Assembly: GCF_000485595.1 (NCBI RefSeq)
Contig: NW_014577064.1
Span: forward strand, 1,071,742-1,135,741
From: Priapulus caudatus
Lineage: Eukaryota > Priapulida > Priapulimorpha > Priapulimorphida > Priapulidae
DNA length: 64,000 nucleotides
Reading direction: 5' to 3'
Part shown: positions 12,206 to 23,650 of the stretch, one piece after another
Layout of the letters: the number at the start of each line of letters is the position of its first letter
How positions within the stretch are numbered: position 1 is the first letter of the stretch
Translations under genes and position numbers: made by a program
Notes under the pieces: generated by a model
What the model was told of the DNA's origin: nothing
The model's input: only the letters and a program-made list of their open reading frames with translations
Databases searched by the model: none

Positions 12206-13347
12206 TGTGTGAGAGAGAATCGGGTGGGAAATAGGAGTGGCAGGGTGTGTGATAGGCAGAGGGACGTGGAATGAGAAAATAAATATAGAAGTGGGTACGA
12301 AATGGACGAGGAAGGGGTAGAGAGAAATGGGAAAAAAAGATTGACTGACGGTTTTTATAAGGAAAGAGGGCGGACAGTGGCACGGGCACACACGACTCGT
12401 TAAGACACACAGAGGTACGCACGTGCACAAATTGGAAGTAGCCAGTGCCCTACTGGTATACCTGTATTAAATCCTGTATACCTGCCAATTAAATACACAA
12501 CAAATCCTCACCAAAAATTTTGCAACATAGAAGGTGATGTTTCTATATAAGTCAGAACATGAAAAATTCTCAAACTCCGTCCCCGAAGCAGCTACCCTGA
12601 TTTTATTACGTCATGGTTTCTGTACTGGCCGCATACTGCAGCGTGATCACACGCTCCAGTGGGAATGCTAGTGATATGCTATTTAAATCGAGAATTCTAA
12701 AATACCTGACATGAACGAGCAAATAATTTTTGTTTGTCGTGTAAGCGTTGCAAATGCAGCGCAGCCGACACTGCCATTAATGAAATACATACAGCGGTGG
12801 ATGCAATATAGTGAGAATCAGTGATGGCAAAGACACGACGCAACACGATGCAGCTCTAAATATTTGAAACGCCATGGTATCGACCTGCTTATAAGCAGTA
12901 CAAGCACATGCGGTTGTACATTTTTCATTTTACGTTCGTCACTTGGAAAAAAATGAAGTTAAGAAAGCCAACCATCCGATTCATGCTCAGCCACTGATGA
13001 TGACGGCGGATAATGCCAAAGGCTACTTGCTCGTTGATATTTAATACGCAGACTTTCTTCATACAACGAACTGCGCATTCATTACCCGTAGCGAGAAAAT
13101 TGGGCTGCGCTCGTCGTTAATAAACTTGGGCGTGGCCAGGTGGAAAATGCGTGACCCAGCGCATCGATCGAGCTCGACGGCAACCGTTCTGTGCTGCCTA
13201 AATTACCCGGCGGAAACACAGACACAACTTCTGGAAATGACCTTAGCAGACGAAACCGACATCACGCACGATGATATCATCAGCGCTGTATGTTTACCCG
13301 GGAAGATGTCAATATAATAATTATACCGTGCATGGCGCGTACCCTCG

Positions 13348-13389
13348 CAAGCACGCGCGCGCGCACGCACTCACGCACGCACTCACGCA

Positions 13390-13448
<59 letters not shown>

Positions 13449-13462
13449 GCATATATACACAG

Positions 13463-13493
<31 letters not shown>

Positions 13494-13578
13494 CACACGC
13501 ACACGCACACGCACACGCACACGCACACGCACACACACACGCACACACACGCACGCACGCACGCACACACGCACGAAG
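13348..13578. repeat. Compound (CGCA)n/(CA)n microsatellite
   Basis: About 230 bp of alternating purine-pyrimidine sequence, mixing GCAC and AC units and interrupted once by CATATATACACAG. All open frames over it, on both strands, are Cys/Val or His/Thr/Ala low-complexity translations. It is potential Z-DNA. Confidence 0.95.
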
Positions 13579-13599
13579 GTGGTGTGCGAGAGATCCAGC

Positions 13600-15040
13600 A
13601 GTGATTTACGCTGCAGCAAAGAAAGTGGCAACAACAATGACAACAATGCCGCACGCTATATATGGTTCGCGGGCAAAAAGGCGCAAACCTCTCCCTGCTA
13701 AATTTACCCGGTCTAGATTGCAGGGAAATTGTATGGTAGCACGCTCGTCGCCGTGGAGTTAATGCATCGCTCAATAAGATACTTAAAACTAGTTACTTGT
13801 TGCGAGCTTCACGACTGAAAGAAAGAAGCGTCCGATCGATAAAGTGATGCTTTCAACAGCGAACTGGTTTTAATCCAATCTCTGTCATTCACCGTTTCAA
13901 AGATGATCTGGGATGGCTAATGTGTTTACGTACACTGCGACGAACGCCTGCACGCTAGAGAGCAGACGATGTACGGCCTTGTCTCCAAATGCCTCTCCTA
14001 AAAGCAAGACTCGTTAGCTAGAAATCTCAACCGACATGCAATTGAAGGCATTGGATTAACTGCAAGACTTACCGTGAACCCACTAGCGACTCTGTAAGTG
14101 CTTTAACAATAGGGAATCATAAACGCCGGAGCAAGCGTCGGGATTATACAGAGCAATGATATGTATTTTAAGATGACTACGTATTACACATTCATACACG
14201 TGTCTATTAATGCGGCGGAGCTTTTATTTTGCAGCACATATTTGAACGGAATTATTGGATTCGCGTACATGTCGATTGTGCCAGACGCTCGCGGTGTAGC
14301 ATTACTACAGGGATACTTGTGCGAGAGATAAACATAGATTCGCGAGAGATTGAATGTCATGCTGTGCCTGAAAACCTAATATCACAATTACTGCTTTCCG
14401 AAGGAGTAATTGGCTTCACTGCAACGCATTTTTTGATAGCTCTTAGCATTTTCACAATATACTGTAACTATCTGATACTATATATTATAATGTTTACAAA
14501 AATTATGAGTTTAAGTCCGCATAACGCCGTATGGTGAGTGACACCGTAAGAACGCCACGTAACCAGGTAAAAGCAAGTTCAGCCTCAAATAATATTAATA
14601 AATTACTAGACTGACCTAATTTTATCATATTATTTGTTAGGGACTCAGTTTAGGGACTCAACCAAGATGCACAGACGCCTCTGATTGCACTTCTGACGTT
14701 CTGGTAGGAAATGGAAGCAAGTCACGGCAAAATACGGCTGCATTAATTAACCTGGCATTGTGATATAATTTCCTGGGTTGCTATCCATCATTCCCACTCC
14801 ATTTGCCAATTTTAAGAATCTCTATTTTGGAATCAGTCGATATAGCCAAAGGGCATCACGAAGATACGTGTGTGATAACGCTCGCAACGAAAGTAAATAT
14901 ACGCCAACAGAATTTTCCAGGTCTGTGGATTAAAATCGTACTAGACGATGGAAAAAGCAAATTGATGACTAATTTGTCCAACCAGCACCAAACGGAACAC
15001 CTGCACACGTGGAGCGCAGACGTGGCTACACATCGACCCG
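13600..15040. other. No recognisable gene
   Basis: AT-rich unique-looking sequence. The 102-codon open frame at 14229-14537 has no recognised motif, and I did not call it a gene. Confidence 0.4.
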
Positions 15041-15043
15041 TAT

Positions 15044-16300
15044 ACCTTCCTCCTCCGGTCTCTCCTTCAGCTTCTCCCTGTACCTCTCTCCTCCTGTCTC
15101 TCCCTCGGCTTCTCCCTGTACCTCTCTCCTCCTGTCTCTCCCTCGGCTTCTCCCCGTACCTCTCTCCTCCTGTCTCTCCCTCGGCTTCTCCCCGTACCTC
15201 TCTCCTCCTGTCTCTCCCTCGGCTTCTCCCCGTTCCTCTCTCCTCCTGTCTCTTCCCTCACTTCTCCCCGCTACCTCTCTCTCCGTTCTCACCCTCGGAT
15301 TCTCCCCGTATACCTCTTACTCCTCCATGTTCGCGTCTCCCGTACCTCTCTCCTCCTGTCTCTCCCTCGGCTTTTCTCCCGTACCTTCTCTCCTCTTGTC
15401 TCTCCCTCGCTTCTTTCCCCGCTATCACTCTCTCCTTGCGCTGTCTCTCCCCTCGGCTTCTCCCGTACCTCTCTTCCTCCTGTCCTCTCCTCCGGCTTCT
15501 CCCCTGTACCTCTCTTCCTCCACTGTCGTTGTCCCTCGGTTCTCCCCGCTACCTCTCTACTCCTGTCTCGTCCCTCGGGGAACTTCTCCGTACCTCTCTC
15601 CTCCTGTCGCTCCCTCGGCTTTCCCTGTACCTCTCCCCTCCTGTCTCTCCCTCGGCCTCTTCTCCCCGTTACCTCTCTCCTTCATGTCTCTCCTCGGCTT
15701 CTCCCGTACCTCTCTCTCACTGTCTCTCCTCGGCTTACTTCGCCCCGTAGCGCTCCGCTCCTTCCTGTCTCTCCCTCGGTTCTCTCGCCGTACCTCTCTC
15801 CTCCATTGTCTCTTGCGCCTTAGATCGGCTTCTCCCCGTACCTTCTTCTCCTCCTGTGCTCTCCCTCGGTTCTCCCCGCTACCTCCCTTCGTCCTGTCTT
15901 CCTCGGCTTCTCCACCGCTACCTCTTCCTCCTAGTTGGTCTCCTCGGCTTCTCTCCTCACCTCTCTCCTCCTGTGCTTCCCGCAGCTTTCGTTCCCCGTT
16001 ACCTCCCTCCTCCTGGTCTCTCCCTCGGCTTCGTCCCCGTACCTCTTTCCTCCTGTCTCTCCTCGGCTTTCTCCCGTACCCTCTCTCCCTCCTGTCTTCT
16101 CCCTCGGGCTTCTCCCCGTACCTCTCCGTTTCCTCTGCTCTGCTCCCACTCGGGCGCTTCTCCTGTAAACCTCTTTTCCCCTCCTGTTCTCTCCCTCGGC
16201 TTCTCCCGTACCTCTCTCCTCCTGTCTCTCCCTCAGATTCTCCCCGTACCTCTCTCCTCCTGTCTCTCCATCGGCTTCTCCCGTTTCTTCTTTTCCTCAT
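15044..16300 (+). repeat. 38-bp pyrimidine-rich minisatellite, about 33 copies
   Basis: The unit is 38 bp: GTACCTCTCTCCTCCTG followed by TCTCTCCCTCGGCTTCTCCCC. Copies from 15080 to about 15250 are near identical and exactly 38 bp apart. From about 15250 the units carry many 1-2 nt insertions and deletions, and the last copies (about 16200-16280) are regular again. The two long open frames over it (starting 14803 and 15009) and their antisense partners are translations of the repeat. Confidence 0.95.
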
Positions 16301-16319
16301 CCCTCCCCCCCATCCCGAT

Positions 16320-18045
16320 GAATCATGCAGAGATTATGTACGACTCCAGGGCATCGTTATCACACGTGGGCGGCACTCCACACGCCCCCGTATTCGAGCC
16401 GACAGGGGGCTCGCAATGATACTCAACGACGGCTGGAGTGAGTCTAATCGCCACGCAGACGGACGCCCGCCGACGCAACCACAGCTGAACCCCACGACAT
16501 CGCTTCCAGCAACACATCCCGAACGTCTACGACTATTCATAACGAATTATTAACTGTAGCTAATTGACGACTCGATCTACCGCCGAGCATGAGTGGGACT
16601 CGCTGTTGACGAGACGGAGCAATCAGAGTTTGTCATTAGGCCCACCTGATGAGCCGGTACTAATTACGTGTTATTAAGTGTCGCCGCGTAGCATTATATA
16701 GGTTGGTTGTGATGGATTAACTAAACGCGGAAGAATCGGACGGGTACGGATCTGGGAAATGTGATCTATAGCGGATATAATTACTGCTATACCACTTACG
16801 CGTTTAACTTGCAGACTGTCTCGAGAAAGAGAAAGGGGAGTCAACATGAGACGAAGGCCAAGACAGAGAATAAGAAGGCAGTGCTTTTAATAAATTAATT
16901 ACTAACTACATTTAGTCCTGTCGTAAAATCTAGGTGACAACCACGTGCCTTGTGTAGAAATATAAGATTCTATATCGGCAAACAACACATCGTTATCGTA
17001 CAGGAAGACTGCCTGCGCGTTCATACGGTACCGTCCTATTTTCTGCGCCAATTTTATCCAATCATATAATCAATTAGCTGTTATTGGATATTTATGATTA
17101 CTCGCAAACATCAAACGACGCGTTTGTTTGATGCCCTGGCACCGTGTCTGGACAACGCGATGATGACAGACTGTATGGTTATCAGACACCCATGGCGACG
17201 ACAGCATGCGAACGCAAGGGAACGGCACGGCTACTTCACTCGGTCGTTACCCAGCATTAAAACACCATCTGTTCCGACGGCACGAACTCGTGTGTTTCTC
17301 ACTGTCACCAGTCAGCTAGCTATTGGTGTTAACAGTGAGGTTGCCATGCGCCGACAAGTGGGCGTGAGATATGGGACGCCGACGGCGGCGTGTGTACGTA
17401 CGCTGCTGCCGATGCGCGAGGGAACGAGACAGACGGCTTCAATGAACCTGTAGGCTTCCCGGAAAACACGGGAGCAAGTTGCGGGTAATAACGACAGTTA
17501 TACGAGACGAGAGATTGATGCGATAGCAAGGCACGGCCCTATCATATATATATATATATATATATACATGTATTATATATACATGTATTATATATACACA
17601 CAGGCATACTCACGCGCGCACACACGCACGTCCGAGCGCACACACACGCACATGAATACATAAATACGCAATGATACATACGCGAGTACGCAAGACCTTT
17701 GGACCTAGCGACTTTTGGAGTAAGTTTAGAGCATACCGACGTAACAAACCGACGCAGTGGCAGTGACGTGCGCGGTGTGTATACATACATGCCCCAGCTT
17801 CTACAGCGAGCCTATACGTCTGCGCAGTGACGCAGTGACTCCCCCCAGCGCGTGCTCACGGGTTGCTACGTGTTGCTACGTGTTGCTACCGGTCACGCGA
17901 TGCCACGGGCAAGACCACACGGCGTGTCTTCCCGGAACCCACTGTTTCTTCGTCTCACACCACCGCCATATTTTCCGCCTACAACCGCCACCGTCTTCCG
18001 CATACACACGCTTCCACTCTCTCCTCTGATCACCGCGGATACCAT
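16320..18045. other. No recognisable gene; AT microsatellite
   Basis: CpG-richer patches lie at 16320-16560 and 17100-17460. A (TA)n tract with ACATGTATTATATAT repeats lies at 17541-17600. No exon was recognised on either strand. Confidence 0.4.
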
Positions 18046-18046
18046 C

Positions 18047-18412
18047 ACGTGCACTTGGGTCGTTTCAACAGTAAAATAACGGTAAATAAACATAAATTGC
18101 ATTTACTAATAAAGTCTTAGTGTGCACATACTCTCTATCGCCTTTCATGTAAATTCCATGCAAATGCCCCTCTGCATCACACAATCTCACCGCTGGTTCG
18201 CAACTGTGCACAAACTCACACAAAGTAAATCCGGTATAGTCGGAAGTATTTCTGTGAGGCTGTGCGCAATGGCGCGCGTGAGGTGGCATTGTGTTGCAGA
18301 AGAGCATTTAAACGGCATTTACGTGGAATTATTAAGCGATAGAGAGTACATAAAGAGACTGTGGTATTGTAAATAAATTTGGGCTTATTTACTATCATTT
18401 TACTATTGAAAC
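18047..18412. mobile_element. Diverged palindromic MITE related to the 3398 element
   Basis: The left arm CGTTTCAACAGTAAAATAACGGTAAATA mirrors the right arm TATTTACTATCATTTTACTATTGAAACA. The inner arms share ACTCTCTATCGC. Layout and several words are like the CACAGGCACTTG family, but the termini are diverged and no target duplication is clear. Confidence 0.55.
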
Positions 18413-18990
18413 ACTATTTGGATTACGCTGCCTCCCTCTTTCCTACCGCAACCTCCAGCCTTTTATACATCCGATGGCACCTTCTACTCTTACCCCACCT
18501 CCACCTCTTCTAAATTCACCCCTACCTCAACCCTTTCCTCCCACCCCTGCTTCCATCTTCTCATTTCACTCCCACCTCCTCCTCCCTCCTCCCCTCCTCC
18601 TCCTCCCTCCCTCATACCTTCTCCTCATCCTACCCGCTGACATATCGACTCCGTCGCCCACGGCAGCTGCTACCGGTGGTGCGGTGACGTCAGCCAATGA
18701 CAGTCACCACCCGCTACCTCGCCACGCAATAACGTCGGCGCCCAGTGTCTCACGATCAATCAGGTGCCAGGTGGTCGCCTCTGTTAATAAACCGGGTGCA
18801 TGTACACGAGCCACGGACGTGTGTGCTGTATGAGCGCGCGCGCGCTCGCCGTCACTCCGTTCAATATGTAGCCGCGGCGCCGGCTATGCCTCGGTACGAC
18901 AGATATCACTGCTTCGAACATTAGTTCGGGTGAACGTTTGAGCAATCAAACCGCATCGCGCATGCCATTTTACACGCTACCGCCACTTAG

Positions 18991-19237
18991 GCTTATAGGG
19001 TCTATGTCCCCCAGGGTACTGCCGGAACGTACCCTGGGTACGGTCCGGTATACGCGGAACGTACCCTGGTAAACTATCTGATATGGTAGGGGTAGGGTTA
19101 GGTTAGGAGTTAGGGAGTAGGGCGTAGGCGACTCGGCCTAGACCAACCACGCTGGAGTAGGCGAGGTACGGTCCGGAATATTAGATAGTACCAGGGTACG
19201 TTCTGGCAGTACCCTGGGGGACATAGACCCTCTCAGC
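18991..19237. mobile_element. Telomere-motif foldback element, copy 2
   Basis: Starts GCTTATAGGGTCTATGTCCC and ends with the complement, GGGACATAGACCCTCTCAGC. The arms carry the alternating words ACGTACCCTGG and GGTCCGGTATAC. The core has GGGGTAGGGTTAGGTTAGG. It is flanked by GCCACTTAG and GTCACTTAG, a 9-bp target duplication with one mismatch. Confidence 0.9.
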
Positions 19238-19258
19238 GTCACTTAGAACAGCATTCAG

Positions 19259-19607
19259 TCAGCTCACGTATCTAATCAGCTAGATGGAACGGTCCTCACG
19301 CATGCACTGCAACACAGAAAATCATCAGAGATGCTATAATCCTCACATATATAACGTAGTCAGGTGGCTTAGGCCCAGATTTGAGAAGGATGGGGACTGC
19401 CGGATAAAAGGCAACCAAACCTTTGCAATATACTATCCAGTGGCCATAAGGTTTTCAAATTTTTGATAAGGAGGCCCACTTCAGCAAGATAGAGGGAGGC
19501 GGCCATCAGTCACGTATCTAATTCAAGCCTAGAATGGAACGGTCCTCACGCATGCACTGCAACACAGAAAATCATCAGAGATGCTAATCCTCACATATAT
19601 AACGTCA
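19259..19607 (+). repeat. About 95-bp direct repeat around a 155-bp spacer
   Basis: A block containing GGAACGGTCCTCACGCATGC and ATCATCAGAGATGC occurs at 19259-19352 and again at 19508-19606. There are a few differences, including loss of ATA. The spacer is unique in the window. This could be a tandem duplication or an insertion with duplicated flanks. Confidence 0.8.
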
Positions 19608-19812
19608 GTCACGTATATAACGTATATAACGTATATATAAACGTATATAACGTATATAACGTATATAGTTACCGTATATAACGTATATAACGTATATAAC
19701 GTATATATAACGTATATACACATATATAACGTATATACACGTATATACACATATATAACGTATATACACATATATAACGTATATACACGTATATAAACGT
19801 ATATAACGTAAA
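19595..19812. repeat. (AACGTATAT)n satellite
   Basis: About 215 bp of imperfect units built on ACGTATAT, which is almost self-complementary, so the whole array can form cruciforms. The 162-codon minus-strand frame over it is a Tyr/Val/Ile repeat translation, not a gene. Confidence 0.9.
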
Positions 19813-20952
19813 CAAATGTGTGATTGAGAATAACGTTGGCCCGACGAGACATCATGGCAAGAACAGCGCTATTACAATTCCCTCCAATATTGCACATATC
19901 TGCCGGGCTATAATTATATAATATTATGTTAATATAAGCGAACACCGAACCACTGCGTTTAATCTGTTCTGTGGTGTAGAGCTCGGAAGCAAACCCCAAA
20001 TCCCATAGCTCCCCCAATCAGTAAGTTCCACGCACGATGAAGAATTGTTGAACTATTGAGTGGACACATCGCGCGTAAGAAAAGGCCTATCTTGTGTATG
20101 GGCTTCTGCTACCTCACCCCACGGCCAACCCAGCGACCAATCCATATTACAGATGTTCACAGGCACTCACACCTACATATTTAATATGGAGGGAATACCC
20201 TCAATAATAGAGAAGGAAAAGGAAGGTATTTGGATGAGTAATGGAGAAAATGCGGCCGTAAAGGAAACTAATAGGACTTCCAAATGTTGGACAAACAAGC
20301 CATTCTAGACCGCGTGAACTTACCAAAGCGAAGTTTTGCTATATTGATCAGCTGTTGAGCGTTACAGGTAATGTTAGGCAGGCATGACCAATGCTATGCA
20401 ATCCTACATGATGTGCTGCTGTATACTCACAGTATAGTGGCGGTACTGCCCGAGGTTGCGATACAACGGAAATGTGGGTATTCACAGCTCTGGCACGTCA
20501 AGTGGAGACGCGAGAAACTTCACATACACTCGGGCACGCACATACGCACGCGCACGCACAAACAGACAAGACACATGCACGCACAAAAACGTGCGCAAGC
20601 ACGAACGCACAAACAAGCATGCTAACACGGGCGCTACCTGTCTCATACGCACACAAGAATCCACCTACAAACAGTCTTATACACAGACACACAGGCTAAA
20701 ACACAAACGTACACATTTTCGAAAAGTGCTGTATCTGCACATTTGTAGACGCTTTCGATACGCGTATTACGTAAAAAAGGCGTATATATTTATCCATCTA
20801 TTTACCTATCTATCTATCTATCTATCTATGCATATATATATATATTATATATATATAATTATATACACAAGGCCTCACAAATAAAACACAATGTAAGTGC
20901 TTTACAGTGTGGCTAGTTCCACAGCAAGCTATGGCTGCGGGGTATTAATAAC

Positions 20953-21215
20953 GCTCATAGGGTTAGGGTACTGTGCGAAGGGTCAGGAATCTTATGTCCC
21001 CCAGGGTACTGCCGGAACGTACCCTGGGTACGGTCCGGTATACCGGAACGTACCCTGGTAACTATTTGATATGGTTAGGGTTAGGGTTAGGGTTAAGGAG
21101 TAGGCATAGGCGATTCCCTAGACTTGTTAGTGGAGTAGGCGAGGTACGGTCCGGCATATTAGATAGTAGCAGGGTACGTTCCGGCAGTACCCTGGGGGAC
21201 ATAGACCCTCTCAGC
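20953..21215. mobile_element. Telomere-motif foldback element, copy 3
   Basis: Flanked by an exact 9-bp target duplication ATTAATAAC (20944-20952 and 21216-21224). The right arm ends GACCCTCTCAGC. The left arm start GCTCATAGGG is followed by an altered stretch with GGGTTAGGGTACTG before the standard GTCCCCCAGGGTACTGCC. The core has TTAGGGTTAGGGTTAGGG. Confidence 0.95.
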
Positions 21216-21224
21216 ATTAATAAC

Positions 21225-23528
21225 CAACAGTAATTGATGGTATGTGAGACCCTATAGCAAGGAATTCCTCATTCACAGCTGCCAAACCATTCAAAAGATC
21301 ACATGACATGAAATACGAAACTGTACTCGTGCCCTTTTTGTCAACGGCATATAATTCAAATATGAACAGCCTGCTTATACAGTTCAACAACGTTTTAAGC
21401 ACAGCAGATCTTCTAACGGAATGCCGAGTATATGCTTAGCTGAACCGTGAAACGAATATGCACGACAAAGCTCGGCTGTGCAGTAGGCATAGGTCGCTTC
21501 TAGTGCAGACACAGAGATCTGCTGCAAGTCACCTGCTAGCTAGAAGATGCGGGAACGAACAATGTGCATGAGGAGTCGTGTCTGTGCCCTGACCACACAC
21601 ATCAACACCCTCGCTACGCGCCACCATGCTTGCAACGATAGCGCTTCGGTGCTAGTAGCCGAGATTTTTGCAATAATTGGTGAAGGCGACCGGCGGAGTA
21701 ATGGAGATGCTACCGGCGCGACGGCAGTGTTACCAGGAGCGGAGAACAGGCGATAAAAATTTTCAGTGATTCGTCGCGACAAGCAACCCAATCATCTACA
21801 CTCGAGGCTGCGGAGAGGCGTTTACGTTACGGCGTACAGCGGCAAGGCTCGCATGCATTATTCAGCCGCGACAACTAATAATTGATGTGATATTGTGCGA
21901 TGCATATATATCACTTTGAATTTTGCATTTGCAACCACGCTCAGCGACGTATCGATTGAAAAGGCACACAAATCAGCGATAATGCGAAACCGCTCGTAAC
22001 CTTTGACTCAGGTCTAGCTGCTTGCCATTGACGCAATTCGTGCAGAACTGTCACCATCGTAGCCTTTAATAACAATTTTCCACCAGCGGTTCACGGATAG
22101 GTGGACAAAAATAGGTGCTGGCATGCGACATCAGCTGCAAGAAGTGAAGATGAATGACTAAGAAAGGCGAGGAATCATTTGCATCAAGTAGCTCTTGACA
22201 GCTTGCTAATTTCATAATATAACAGCCTGCTACACTCTTGACTTGACCAATTTTTTCGATTATTCTATGACGCGGTGTAATTAAAACAGCTAGTGAAGCA
22301 ACTGAACCTCAAAATATTCGTGCCACATACTGGCATACTGCAAATGGACAATGGGAACTCTCTCGACGCCAGCAGTACAGCTACACGAATCCGAAAATAC
22401 TTCTAAGAAAACACCTAGCCTGATAATTATTAGATGACAAAACTTTTTTTTAGCCTTTCAAGTTCAAGAAGAGGTAGTGTACGTGTCAGCCAATCTGTTA
22501 CACCTACGTGATCACACTTTAACAGGTTACGGGAATAAAGTGAAAATGCCTCTGGTCATCACTGAGTTGCATGTTGCAGGAACACCTATTCAGAGCTGCC
22601 TATAATAGCACAGAATGAAGATAGAATACACATGTATTATATTCCTGGCTACGTGTAGTGAGAACAACGTTTAGCCAAACCACAAGACTCTCCGAAATAC
22701 ACGCATGAAACTTACTTCAGGTGCTCTGATCTTATTTCACATTTAATAGATTTTAGCATTTTATCGTGAGATGGTGACTTTTTCACGTTGAACGCAGTGA
22801 TAAACTGCACTAGTTATGGCTTCTTGAGCTTATGAAGAAATGGTGGGAAATAAATCAAGTTTAGCCCTCTTCAGGGTCGACAGATGACAACACAATAACA
22901 CTTCATAGATCAGCAGAAAGTACATTTCATGTGCCTTAAAAGAGGTTATAAAAGCTGCAATACGATTATTGACCCGCTAATGGCTGTCATTTCACCATGA
23001 CCACCAAGTATGGCCAATGAATTTAGGACAGGATGCGTATTCTCACGGCAATCCTGAATGTATACTGTAAACGCAGTACGCACTATGTACACTGTAGCTC
23101 ACATCCTTATCCATCTAGCGATATATCTCATCTTACCAATGCTGACTAAGCATTATTAGATGGAATGAAAAGGATAACGTTCACTCCCCTTGCTTCACCT
23201 TTCATACGTGGAACACACCATTGACACAATAATTAAATATATACAGTAGCATTACTCGGGGGGGTGCTGATGGTACTGGCGGGAGGGAGTTATACACTGG
23301 TACGCAAGTCGGGTGACAATGCACCTTCAATTAACGATTAGATTGACCTAATTTTGCTACTGCTTGCTCTGTGGTACCTGGGAATGCAGCGTGTGTATGC
23401 ACCGAATATTGCAATAGGTGGGAAATACTGGTGCAGCATGTAATACCCTGTTAATTGGTACCTATACGGTTGAGGACTCTCCGCGGACAGATGAAGCACA
23501 TTTAGGTATGACCCGAAGAGATGAAGCC
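21225..23528. other. No recognised gene; probable UNC119 3' flank
   Basis: Unique-looking AT-rich DNA downstream (minus-strand sense) of the UNC119 stop codon. The UNC119 3' UTR probably occupies its upper end. Short open frames near 21540-21790 match nothing known to me. Confidence 0.4.
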
Positions 23529-23650
23529 TCAGAGTTGCTGCTGACCGCCATTGTAAGCGTAGTCCGCTTTATTGTGCATGATAAGCCTATCCTCAACGAA
23601 ATAGAAGCTGTCCGACTTGGTCTCGTACGGTCGATCAATCATATCTTGCA
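23529..23650 (-). CDS. unc119: UNC119 last coding exon
   Basis: The acceptor TTCTCCAG precedes it. It encodes [19 protein letters not shown] through [14 protein letters not shown] and TGA (23529-23531). Forty codons plus two bases complete the split Val codon from the exon at 25997. The 145-codon plus-strand frame at 23418-23855 is its antisense shadow. Confidence 0.93.

Noticed and set aside
13271-13774. His/Thr/Ala and Cys/Val open frames of 81-164 codons
   Set aside because: Translations of the CA/CGCA microsatellite on both strands.
14803-16553. Open frames of 315 and 514 codons (and antisense frames up to 247 codons)
   Set aside because: They lie over the 38-bp minisatellite and simply translate it (Ser/Leu/Pro/Arg-rich). 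There are no splice or domain signals.
19529-20017. 162-codon minus-strand open frame
   Set aside because: Dominated by Tyr-Val/Ile-Tyr repeats from the ACGTATAT satellite.
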